Assembly (NCBI GenBank): GCA_947629995.1
Contig: CANRFX010000056.1
Location: forward strand, 1-7,267
Direction: 5' to 3'
DNA length: 7,267 nt
Origin: an uncultured Clostridia bacterium
GTDB lineage: Bacteria > Bacillota > Clostridia > TANB77 > CAG-508
Below are positions 1 to 6,797 of the stretch, one piece after another. Position 1 is the first letter of the stretch, and the number at the start of each line of letters is the position of its first letter. Under the pieces are notes generated by a model. It saw nothing but the letters and a program-made list of their open reading frames with translations. It did not search any database and had not been told where the DNA came from. Made by a program: the position numbers and the translations under genes.

Positions 1-263
1 TAAGCTAAAACATAAGAAATCAAAGTAAAAGTAGCTACTATTACTAAAGGTATTATTAGTCCCATCATAAAAAATGGTTTAAAACAATCGCACTCTAATA
101 AGAAATATAATAGAATTGTTTGAATTGTTAGTTCCACTGTTATTAACATACCTACAAATGGTATAACAAAATAAATCCAAACTACTCTTTTCCCATATGC
201 CGTTTTATAAAAATCTTTCTTTTTACTTTTCAATTCTTTAGTCGATAATTTATAAATATTCAT
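1..263 (-). CDS. Small membrane protein, N-terminal part (runs off left edge)
   Basis: This reading frame opens with ATG at 263-261 and stays open for 87 codons to the left edge, so the C-terminus is missing. A good Shine-Dalgarno sequence (AAAGGGAG, 270-277 on the minus strand) lies 6 bases before the ATG and decides the start. The protein begins with a lysine-rich cytoplasmic-type stretch (residues 1-26, including KSKKKDF). A long hydrophobic segment follows at about residues 27-56, then a short polar linker with two cysteines (C58, C60), then a second hydrophobic segment from about residue 64 to the edge. It is therefore very probably an integral membrane protein with at least two membrane spans. 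I do not recognise the family. It is transcribed away from the tRNA, from a promoter at about 296-326, and appears unrelated to the large operon. Confidence 0.75.
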   Translation of the reverse strand, partial: MNIYKLSTKELKSKKKDFYKTAYGKRVVWIYFVIPFVGMLITVELTIQTILLYFLLECDCFKPFFMMGLIIPLVIVATFTLISYVLA

Positions 264-295
264 AAAATTCTCCCTTTCACATATAATATAATTAT

Positions 296-326
296 ATAAT
301 ACATATTAGAGTAAGCACCAAGTCAA
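296..326 (-). promoter_or_regulatory. Putative promoter of the left membrane-protein gene
   Basis: On the minus strand TTGACT (326-321) is followed after 19 bases by TATTAT (301-296), which has a TG two bases in front that may act as an extended -10. The spacer is longer than the ideal 17. The surrounding DNA is so AT-rich that other -10 choices exist, for example TATAAT at 296-291. It faces away from the tRNA promoter. Confidence 0.45.
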
Positions 327-362
327 TAAAATTTATTAAAAAAAATTTATTGTACATTTTTG

Positions 363-390
363 TTGACAACTAAAATATTTATGTTATAAT
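363..390 (+). promoter_or_regulatory. Promoter of tRNA-Gly
   Basis: A perfect TTGACA (363-368) and a perfect TATAAT (385-390) are separated by 16 bases. TG at 382-383 gives an extended -10 (TGtTATAAT). Transcription should start near 397, about ten bases before the mature tRNA 5' end. This is the strongest promoter in the window and suits a highly expressed stable RNA. Confidence 0.85.
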
Positions 391-407
391 TAAAAATGTC
401 TACTGGT

Positions 408-481
408 GCAGATGTAGTTTAATGGTAGAACCTCAGCCTTCCAAGCTGACTGCGTGGGTCCGATTCCCATCATCTGCTCCA
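408..481 (+). tRNA. tRNA-Gly, anticodon UCC, CCA encoded
   Basis: The whole cloverleaf can be read. The acceptor stem is GCAGATG (408-414) paired perfectly with CATCTGC (471-477), followed by discriminator T478 and encoded CCA (479-481). The D arm is 417-420/428-431 with the loop GG present (424-425). The anticodon stem is TCAGC/GCTGA (433-437/445-449) with loop CTTCCAA, giving anticodon TCC (440-442). The T arm is 454-458/466-470. The U discriminator and C35-C36 agree with glycine identity. One oddity is that the T loop reads TCCGATT, so the normally near-invariant T55 (position 460) is C. The conserved GG of the D loop argues against the peptidoglycan-specific glycine tRNAs known in staphylococci, which lack it. 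The gene stands alone, with its own promoter and a downstream terminator. Its last six bases are the start of a 34-bp repeat that recurs at 6798. Confidence 0.97.
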
Positions 482-509
482 ATGACGAATCTGTTCGAAC
501 TTTTCGGAC
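476..509 (+). repeat. Direct repeat copy 1, from the tRNA 3' end outward
   Basis: This 34-base sequence begins with the last six bases of the tRNA gene (GCTCCA) and ends at C509. It matches 6798-6831 in 33 of 34 positions; the only difference is A482 against T6804. Its last 17 bases form a hairpin (stem GTTCGAA/TTCGGAC, loop CTT, 493-509). Both copies lie a short distance before an intrinsic terminator. It can be read either as an attachment-site core at a tRNA 3' end or as a dispersed RNA trailer element. Confidence 0.85.
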
Positions 510-523
510 GTTCAAATATATTT

Positions 524-548
524 CATCTCTATTTAGAGATGATTTTTT
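524..548 (+). terminator. Intrinsic terminator of the tRNA-Gly transcript
   Basis: CATCTCT (524-530) and AGAGATG (535-541) form a perfect 7-bp stem with loop ATTT, followed by A and six T (543-548). It lies about 45 bases after the tRNA CCA, so the tRNA precursor carries the 34-base repeat as a 3' trailer. Confidence 0.85.
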
Positions 549-556
549 GTTACAAT

Positions 557-605
557 AAAAAATCCCTCACAGGATATTTTGATAGATTTGTCAAAATTCC
601 TAGGG
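557..605 (-). terminator. Probable intrinsic terminator of the large operon
   Basis: Read on the minus strand, CCCT (605-602) pairs with AGGG (567-564). Directly inside it, an 11-bp stem with one bulged base is formed by 601-591 with 582-571, with an 8-base loop. Bases 570-568 form a bulge. A run of six T follows (562-557). It lies about 115 bases after the stop codon of the ProA-like gene and faces the tRNA terminator. The interrupted stem lowers confidence. The 115 bases between the stop and this structure hold nothing I can call a gene. Confidence 0.55.
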
Positions 606-720
606 GGTTAATAATTTTGTCAAAGACAAATAAAAAAAGAAAATTATTGGAGTGTTAGACACTACTTAACAATTTATATTAAGATTTTAAAAAAAATATT
701 CACTTTAAACCATCGTTCTT

Positions 721-1728
721 TTATAATTCAACATTATTACTATTGCCATCTAAATTAAAACTAAATGGATATATTATAGTTTTTTCATTAATTAAATCTG
801 TTTGTTTTATATCAATTATTCTTTCAATAGTAGGACTAGTATTAATAGTTACTATTTTTGATTTTACTTCTTTAATAAATTTAGATGCATTTTCTGTTGA
901 TGTGGTAAATATAGCTGAACTATACTTACTACCATTGTAGTTAATTTGAGCAATGGCTTCATCAACATCATTTACTATTATAGCACCAGAATGATCTATT
1001 TTAGTATCACTATTTATATATAATTGAATATTTAAGCGAGTATTTAATATTTTATTTAAAAAGTCTATATGAGAAGTATCTTCAATGTATAAATCAAAAT
1101 TCTCATATCCACTAATAATAGTTTTATTTTTTGATTTATTCAGAATCATATTTTGTAAACTATGATTACCTATACAAACAACTAAATCTATATTAGCAAA
1201 ATTTGATAATAATTCATCAAAATTTTCAGACACATATATTTGTACTAAATATTTAGATATATTAAATTGTTCTAAAACACTTTGTATTATTTGCACTAAC
1301 AATTGATTAGTTCCAAACATAAAGCCATTATTTGAGAATATTGTTGTATTTCCAGCCATTATATTTCTAATAACCATTTCAATGATAGTATATGGATTAC
1401 CATCAGTAATAACAATAACATTTCCATAATCCATTACTTGAGTTCCATATATTATCTTTTTTTCTTCATCTTTTTGTGAAAGAGTAACATCACCATAAAA
1501 TACATTTTCTTTTTCTAAATTAGAAAATATACTTTTAATAATGTCAAAATCTAATATAAAACCATTTTTGTTCTTTTTATCAATACTGTTTGCTTGTTTA
1601 ATAGATTCTTTATTGATTTCTAAAGCTTTTTGAATTTGAATGATTATAGGTTTAATATTTTTACTTAATATACCTTTATCAACTTGTAAAGCATTTGATA
1701 TTATTTTATTAATACTATTATCTTGCAT
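721..1728 (-). CDS. ProA-like aldehyde dehydrogenase superfamily protein lacking the catalytic cysteine
   Basis: The protein of 335 residues resembles gamma-glutamyl phosphate reductase (ProA), which makes glutamate-5-semialdehyde in proline synthesis. Matching landmarks, counted from ATG 1728, are an N-terminal ALEINKESIKQAN segment (about 35-47), a nucleotide-binding-type strand and helix ending MAGNTTIF (about 124-131), and FDLYIED (about 211-217). They continue with a late DEAIAQIN-x4-GS-x3-SAIFTT block (about 256-276) and a C-terminal NTSP. Where ProA has its nucleophile (consensus QRPxVCNA), this protein reads LNIQLYIN, with no cysteine. Its only cysteine is C195, elsewhere in the fold. 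A stretch of roughly 60 residues that follows the nucleophile in ProA is absent, which explains the short length (ProA is about 415). It is therefore probably not a working reductase. The upstream gene overlaps it by 11 bases. I chose ATG 1728 because AAAGAGGTG (1743-1735) lies 6 bases before it; a GTG at 1737 in the same frame lies within that site and is unlikely. What it binds or does is unknown. Confidence 0.8.
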   Translation of the reverse strand: MQDNSINKIISNALQVDKGILSKNIKPIIIQIQKALEINKESIKQANSIDKKNKNGFILDFDIIKSIFSNLEKENVFYGDVTLSQKDEEKKIIYGTQVMDYGNVIVITDGNPYTIIEMVIRNIMAGNTTIFSNNGFMFGTNQLLVQIIQSVLEQFNISKYLVQIYVSENFDELLSNFANIDLVVCIGNHSLQNMILNKSKNKTIISGYENFDLYIEDTSHIDFLNKILNTRLNIQLYINSDTKIDHSGAIIVNDVDEAIAQINYNGSKYSSAIFTTSTENASKFIKEVKSKIVTINTSPTIERIIDIKQTDLINEKTIIYPFSFNLDGNSNNVEL

Positions 1729-4700
1729 GACCAACACCTCTTTCTATATCCATTTCATCAGTTAATCCAGTAATTTTTGCATACATTTCTTTTTGCTTTT
1801 CATCTAGAGCAGAGACATCTATTTCTTTATCACTAGAAATTTGTTCTAAAGCCAGTCTCATTTGCATCACAACTTGATTTTCAATGTCCATTTGTTGTTG
1901 CTCATTATCAACTCTAGTATTAAATAATAAATCACCAACTCTTAATTTATCACCATTAACATCATATATAATAGCAAAATTTGGATTCATAATTATTCTA
2001 GTAGTTTCTGGATTCAAGCCATAATTTCTTGCAAGTTCAGTAACAAGATGTTCTGAATCTGCATAATCACCAATCGAAGTTTCAAGATATCTTGAATCTT
2101 CTTTTGTAACTATTTCCAATTTTTCTAAAGAAAGTAAAGATTTTTCTGTAAAGTTTTCATCAGTATATTCAACATAAGTATCACTATGTACTGGAAGTGT
2201 TTCACCATCAAATTCTTTTCTATCATCTCTTTCTTCTAAAACATATTGTGTAGTAGAATCACTTGTATAAAGTCCTCTAGATAATTTTACTGGTTCTTTA
2301 AAAGGTAATGGTCTTGAAATTTTACCTCTATCAACTACAGAGTTTTGTTTTAATGATTCGGCAATGTCATTATAACCCAAACCAACAGTTACTTTTCCTA
2401 ATCTTAAACCATCATATTGTTCTTGTGTTATTTTTCCGTTTTCAAGAAGTTCTCTATATACTTTTTCATCTGCCTCTATTAAATCATGCGCTGCTTGTTT
2501 ATATATTCCAAAAACTTCATCAGTAAATCCTTTTCTTCCTAATTCTGGATGTTCTTTAACAGATCTTGCAAATGCTTTGTCTGGTATTTCGATATTATCA
2601 AAACATAAAACATCTTTATTTCTCCATACCCAACTTTGAGCCACTATATTTCCTTGTTCATCTTTTATAACAAATACACGACCATTTTTATCAACCATGC
2701 TATGTTCCATACAAACCTCAGCACAATCATTTAACTTTTGACAACAGTCAGTTAGAGTTCCTATTGCCATTGCTAATGGATCATCTAATCTTAATGTTTC
2801 ATAAGTATATTTACCACTTGTTTTTTCAGCACTTTGTTCTATTCTAGGAATACTACTGAAAGTTCTTTGTTTACCATAATTGTATATTTGTTGTAATGTA
2901 TTAAAGTCTGCTTGACTATATCCTGCAATAGATGATATTTCAGCAACTCTTTCATTACCAACGTTTACAGATGTAAATTTATTTGCTTGAACAAAACTTA
3001 CTGCTAATTCCCAAGTCAATACTCTGTTACTATTCATTGCTTTAATATCAGAAAATTGTCTTTGTACACTTGAAACATAACTGACATACTCTGGGTTTTC
3101 TAAAATTTCATCCATATTTGCAAGTAAGAGCTCTCTAAAGTCAGGATCATATTTTAATTCAAAGCCTCCAAATAATTGATGTGCCTTGTTAGGTGTCAAA
3201 ATGGGAGAATCTGGATATATTTCCATGATATTTCTAATTAACTGACTTGATTTTGGATAACTTTGAGGATTTATAGTTAGAGAATAAGATTCATCTTCAT
3301 TTTTTCTATATATTTGGCTAAACAATTCTTGTTCTGGATTAATTTGGAATCCCTCTTTTGCAAGTAATTCTTTTAATTGCAAATATTCTTGATATCCTTG
3401 TGGTGCTCCAAAATGAGTATTAGCCATCATTTTTCCATGTCCTTCTAAAGATGATATACTATCCATAATATGAGAATAACTTGGACTAATAGTTCTAGGT
3501 AAACTAGTTAATAAATCTTGTAATTTTTTAAGCCCCCTTTGATCTTGATCAAAAGCACCAAATGAATATGCAAGTTTTAACATTGCATCTCTTGCTTCTG
3601 GTGTTCTAGAAAAACTTTGAATTCTCATCAAATTACTCCAATTAGATCCAGAAACCAAGAATTTATCTGCTTCTTCAATGCTAAAGTTTTGCATTACTAC
3701 AAAATCTGGAATAAATTTACCACCAGTTTTATCATACCAACTTTTCATTAAATCAACTTGATGTGCTTTCATCATTTCTCTTACAGTTTCAGCTCTATTA
3801 ATTCCAAGTTTTATTGCTTTTTCTTCACCAAATAGTTCTAAAAATTTAATTAAATCATGTTTTAAATAATTATTTCTAAGTAGTGAAGTAGTTAATGCTT
3901 TATCTTTTAAGAAAGGTAACCAATCCTTATGTTTATGTAAAACTTCAAATGTCATTGGATAGTTATTGTTATAATTATAGAAAAATTGTTTTAATTCATC
4001 AGGAGCATCATCACTTAAGAATAATTCTGGATGACTTTCCCTTAAGAAACTTGGTGCATCATCTGGACGATAAGCAAGATTACCTAACTTACTTTCTCTA
4101 ACAATTATATCTTCAATTCTTTTTGATATATCATCAATAGATAGTCCGTCCAAATTACCATTTGCAAAATCAAAATATTTCCCATTTCTTATAGTAATAT
4201 CCTTATTTATATGTTGAGCAACACCCTCCATATATCTTCCATATTTAGCACATAATTGTAAAAATTTTTCATTACCAAATACTTCTAATAATTCTAAATC
4301 ACTATATTTTTTATCAGTAGTTCTACCATATCCTGTGTCAAGTAATATTCTACCTTGAAGGTGGTTTCCATCTCTATTACCAAAAGCAATGAATAAATTT
4401 TTATCACCAAGTATGTTTGCTAACTCTGGATACTTCTTTATATCATCAAAACTTAATTCTCTAGTATAAAATGCATTTGTTAGTTTTTGTCTTTCTTTTT
4501 GTGATATATTAGTTAAATTATCAAAATCAACAAATATTTCTGGATGTTCTGTCATTAGTTCTGGAACACTAACAAGATAAGAATAATCTACTTTTTCTTT
4601 TACAATTTTATTATAAATAGCATTTCTTAATGATTGTTCTATTGCTTGTTCATTTTCAATTTCGTCATGTAAACTTGTTATTGTAATATCAGAAAGAACT

Positions 4701-6592
4701 ACACCATATTTAGCACATAATTGTAAAAATTTCTCATTACCATATCTTGAAACATATTCATCTACAAAATTAGCAGAACCTGACATCATTGTTAATTTCA
4801 TATCTGCTCTTATAGTATTTGACAGATTTTTATTAACTAAATATTTTACAAAATCTTTATGTTGATATAAAAGCTCTGGATTAAGTCTATTTTTATAAAA
4901 AGCCTCTTTTAATTCATCTGGTGCATTTAAATCCATAAATATCTCTGGATGACTTTCTCTAAATTCGCCTTGAATCCAATCATAAGCAGGGACGTCGATA
5001 AATACACTATGTTTTCTCATGTCATCTAAACAATTAGCAAATTGAGTTAAAAATTCTTCATAAGATATATTTCCATTTTTAAAATCTATTCCTTGCTTTG
5101 CTAAATGAGTTGGACTATACATACGAAAATATGAACTAAAAGCATTAAACATCTCTAAATCGCTTGACCAGTCATATCCTTTATGTGTAAAGAAACCAGT
5201 CTCTTGCTCAAATCTTCTAATATTATCTATACTAAGAGTATTTAATACAACTCTTTGAGCTCTTTCAAGAATAAAAATAGAATCATTATATTGTAGTAAT
5301 TCTTCATTTGTATTTAATTTATCTACAAAATGAAAATTCATAGATGATAGCCAATCTGGAACATTGTATATTGTTTGTCCATCACTAAAAACTTCAAATT
5401 GCTCTGTCATGCCATAACTAAAAAAGTATTCTTTAACAGCACTAGCAAATGTACTATCTAAATCTTTACCAGTTTTTAAAAACTGATTAAACTTATAAAA
5501 TTCATTTTCTTGAGATATATGAGCAAATAGATCTGGGTGTTTTTGAACTAATTCTTGAAATTTACCCATACCATAGTTATCTCTAATAAATTGTGATATA
5601 TAAGTTCCATAATCCATAAAATAATCAACTGGAATGTTACCAAATACCTCTGGATAGTCAAGTAAATCTTGTAGTTTTAAATTTCTACTAAAATATCTTT
5701 GTTTTACTTCATCTGGAATATTGGTATTAACTAGAAATAACTCAGCATTTTCTCTAACAAATGATTCTGGATAATCCTCTTGCCTTATCAACAAACTTGA
5801 ATTAATTATTTGCTTTCTAGCAAAATCAAAACAAGCGTTTTTTAACTCTGAAATTTCAACACTTTTGATTTGTTCTAAAAATTCTTCAAAAGTTGGTAAA
5901 TCTTTGTTTTCTCTAAATCCAAAGACAATACTATTATTCATGTTTATTATTTTACTGACTGCCTCATATTCTTCTTGAGAATGATTATATAGTTGAACTA
6001 TTTTATCAATTCCAAGAGTTTCCATTAATAAATCATTATATTCTTGATAATCCATATGTGATTTAAGGTCTTTTAGTTTTATTTCATCTAATTGTTGGTT
6101 AGATAATGTAACCAAATCACTAATAGTTAATGTGCCACTATAATACTTGTTTTTAAACTCTTCACTAAAAATATCAGTTAAAAACAATGCAGAGTTTGCT
6201 TTTATTGTTTCTTCATCGAAATCCTTTGGATTTAATGATCTTCTAAGTTTTTCTAGATTTCTAACATTACATCCTTTAAAATTGCCATTTCCAGAATAGT
6301 CAACTAAATCAAAATCTATATTAGCTCTTGTTTTAGAAAAATCTACTACATGATTTTCGTCTGACATTATTTCCATACCTTGCCATGCCTCAAATGGAAT
6401 ATCACTTAAATTATATTGTAATAAACGATTTTGAATTTCTAAATATTGATCAATTAATCTTTGTTCTTCTAATGAATAATCATAATTTTCATCATCTTTA
6501 TGTGTTTCATAATTATCTTCATATTCTTTAATTAACTGTGTTAATTGATTCCTTATTTGTTGAAATTGTTCTAAACTCATTTTTTCAATCAT
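1718..6592 (-). CDS. Giant (1624 aa) helical-repeat protein with a C-terminal Cys-rich CCQ/AQSW domain; function unknown
   Basis: I do not recognise a named family. There is no signal peptide or membrane segment, so it is probably cytoplasmic. Residues 1-60 are charged and look helical. From about 130 to 960 a degenerate repeat recurs, led by a phrase such as HPEIF or NAELF, then a DAPDELKxxFY-type helix and an L-rich segment. Copies start near N133, N282, H548, H683 and H854, with a shorter match at H352. A second phrase, GNEKFLQLCAKYG, occurs at 618 and 773. From about 1250 the protein changes character: GTLTDCCQ with C1283 and C1284, then C1290, C1294 and H1297. A strand-like FVIKDEQGNIVAQSWVWR and then LCFDNIEI (about 1307-1336) follow. 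This part could be a metal-binding or GNAT-like fold; that is only a resemblance. A further alpha/beta region ends in PNFAIIYD (near 1537) and an acidic tail. ATG 6592 is favoured by AGGATGGTG (6609-6601) 8 bases upstream; the next ATG (6580) is too far away. It is the first gene of an operon whose second gene overlaps its end. Confidence 0.93.
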   Translation of the reverse strand: MIEKMSLEQFQQIRNQLTQLIKEYEDNYETHKDDENYDYSLEEQRLIDQYLEIQNRLLQYNLSDIPFEAWQGMEIMSDENHVVDFSKTRANIDFDLVDYSGNGNFKGCNVRNLEKLRRSLNPKDFDEETIKANSALFLTDIFSEEFKNKYYSGTLTISDLVTLSNQQLDEIKLKDLKSHMDYQEYNDLLMETLGIDKIVQLYNHSQEEYEAVSKIINMNNSIVFGFRENKDLPTFEEFLEQIKSVEISELKNACFDFARKQIINSSLLIRQEDYPESFVRENAELFLVNTNIPDEVKQRYFSRNLKLQDLLDYPEVFGNIPVDYFMDYGTYISQFIRDNYGMGKFQELVQKHPDLFAHISQENEFYKFNQFLKTGKDLDSTFASAVKEYFFSYGMTEQFEVFSDGQTIYNVPDWLSSMNFHFVDKLNTNEELLQYNDSIFILERAQRVVLNTLSIDNIRRFEQETGFFTHKGYDWSSDLEMFNAFSSYFRMYSPTHLAKQGIDFKNGNISYEEFLTQFANCLDDMRKHSVFIDVPAYDWIQGEFRESHPEIFMDLNAPDELKEAFYKNRLNPELLYQHKDFVKYLVNKNLSNTIRADMKLTMMSGSANFVDEYVSRYGNEKFLQLCAKYGVVLSDITITSLHDEIENEQAIEQSLRNAIYNKIVKEKVDYSYLVSVPELMTEHPEIFVDFDNLTNISQKERQKLTNAFYTRELSFDDIKKYPELANILGDKNLFIAFGNRDGNHLQGRILLDTGYGRTTDKKYSDLELLEVFGNEKFLQLCAKYGRYMEGVAQHINKDITIRNGKYFDFANGNLDGLSIDDISKRIEDIIVRESKLGNLAYRPDDAPSFLRESHPELFLSDDAPDELKQFFYNYNNNYPMTFEVLHKHKDWLPFLKDKALTTSLLRNNYLKHDLIKFLELFGEEKAIKLGINRAETVREMMKAHQVDLMKSWYDKTGGKFIPDFVVMQNFSIEEADKFLVSGSNWSNLMRIQSFSRTPEARDAMLKLAYSFGAFDQDQRGLKKLQDLLTSLPRTISPSYSHIMDSISSLEGHGKMMANTHFGAPQGYQEYLQLKELLAKEGFQINPEQELFSQIYRKNEDESYSLTINPQSYPKSSQLIRNIMEIYPDSPILTPNKAHQLFGGFELKYDPDFRELLLANMDEILENPEYVSYVSSVQRQFSDIKAMNSNRVLTWELAVSFVQANKFTSVNVGNERVAEISSIAGYSQADFNTLQQIYNYGKQRTFSSIPRIEQSAEKTSGKYTYETLRLDDPLAMAIGTLTDCCQKLNDCAEVCMEHSMVDKNGRVFVIKDEQGNIVAQSWVWRNKDVLCFDNIEIPDKAFARSVKEHPELGRKGFTDEVFGIYKQAAHDLIEADEKVYRELLENGKITQEQYDGLRLGKVTVGLGYNDIAESLKQNSVVDRGKISRPLPFKEPVKLSRGLYTSDSTTQYVLEERDDRKEFDGETLPVHSDTYVEYTDENFTEKSLLSLEKLEIVTKEDSRYLETSIGDYADSEHLVTELARNYGLNPETTRIIMNPNFAIIYDVNGDKLRVGDLLFNTRVDNEQQQMDIENQVVMQMRLALEQISSDKEIDVSALDEKQKEMYAKITGLTDEMDIERGVGHAR
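1735..1743 (-). promoter_or_regulatory. Ribosome binding site inside the upstream gene
   Basis: AAAGAGGTG on the minus strand lies within the final codons of the giant gene, 6 bases before ATG 1728. It sets the start of the ProA-like gene and implies translational coupling: ribosomes finishing at TAA 1720-1718 pass over the new start. Confidence 0.8.
4239..4277 (-). repeat. 39-bp repeat, copy B, encoding GNEKFLQLCAKYG
   Basis: This segment matches 4704-4742 in 38 of 39 positions; the single difference is a synonymous third-position change in a phenylalanine or glutamate-region codon. It encodes the same 13 residues (773-785 in the giant protein). The offset is 465 bases, exactly 155 codons, which fits the repeat period. 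Confidence 0.85.
4704..4742 (-). repeat. 39-bp repeat, copy A, encoding GNEKFLQLCAKYG
   Basis: This is the partner of 4239-4277 and encodes residues 618-630 of the giant protein. Flanking repeat copies are much more diverged at DNA level, so these two blocks look recently duplicated or homogenised. Confidence 0.85.
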
Positions 6593-6600
6593 ATATAATA

Positions 6601-6609
6601 CACCATCCT
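6601..6609 (-). promoter_or_regulatory. Ribosome binding site of the giant gene
   Basis: AGGATGGTG lies 8 bases before ATG 6592. It looks like AGGAGGTG with one extra T. The same nine bases occur before the 91-residue gene on the other strand (6898-6906). Confidence 0.65.
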
Positions 6610-6660
6610 AAATTGTTTAACTTATCCCTATCATAAAATCTAACTACTATTCTATATATA

Positions 6661-6669
6661 ATTATAACA
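6661..6669 (-). promoter_or_regulatory. Putative -10 of the large operon
   Basis: On the minus strand TGTTATAAT (6669-6661) is an extended -10 (TGnTATAAT) with a perfect hexamer, giving a 5' untranslated region of about 60 bases. No convincing -35 is present at 16-18 bases; the best candidates are weak (GATAAA-like), so this may rely on the extended -10 or an activator. Confidence 0.5.
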
Positions 6670-6696
6670 TTATTTTTACACCTTTTATCATTTATA

Positions 6697-6725
6697 TTGG
6701 AAATATTAATAATTCATGGTAAGAT
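6697..6725 (+). promoter_or_regulatory. Putative promoter of the right-hand leader RNA
   Basis: TTGGAA (6697-6702) and TAAGAT (6720-6725) are 17 bases apart, with TG at 6717-6718 close to the -10. The predicted start, near 6732, coincides with the base of the first leader hairpin. It diverges from the large operon promoter, with the two -10 elements only about 50 bases apart. Confidence 0.45.
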
Positions 6726-6797
6726 ATATATAGAGATTGATACAAGTTGTATTAATTCTCAATTGTGATGGAAAAGTTGAAAATAACTTAGCCAATC

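Larger units (their letters stand above)
3715..6196 (-). repeat. Degenerate protein repeats in the giant gene (residues ~133-960)
   Basis: At least five copies of a module of roughly 135-170 residues are visible. Each opens with [HN]-x-[AE]-[IL]-F-[LVM], followed within about ten residues by an acidic helix of the type APDELKxxFY or IPDEVKxxYF. An L-x(2-3)-L segment and often HKD or YPE come next. Starts are near 133, 282, 548, 683 and 854. The pattern suggests an alpha-solenoid-like scaffold, an inference from the regular amphipathic helices. I cannot match it to a named repeat family. Confidence 0.7.

Noticed and set aside
324..352. Inverted repeat CAATAAA/TTTATTG between the divergent promoters
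   Set aside because: It could be an operator, but it is pure A/T apart from its end bases and is easily expected by chance in this DNA.
610..648. Nested inverted repeats (AATAATTTT/AAAATTATT and TTTGTC/GACAAA)
   Set aside because: There is no T-tract on either strand in the right place, and the stems are AT-rich; the structure at 557-605 is the better terminator for the operon.
422..658. 78-codon plus-strand open frame
   Set aside because: It starts inside the tRNA-Gly gene and runs through the repeat and both terminators; there is no ribosome binding site.
743..940. 65-codon plus-strand open frame with a hydrophobic product
   Set aside because: It is antisense to the well-supported ProA-like gene; AT-rich antisense frames often look hydrophobic.
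2308..2526. 72-codon plus-strand open frame
   Set aside because: It lies antisense within the giant gene and has no ribosome binding site or recognisable protein features.
3895..4101. 68-codon plus-strand open frame
   Set aside because: It lies antisense within the giant gene; its composition (many Y, H and L) is typical of a shadow frame.
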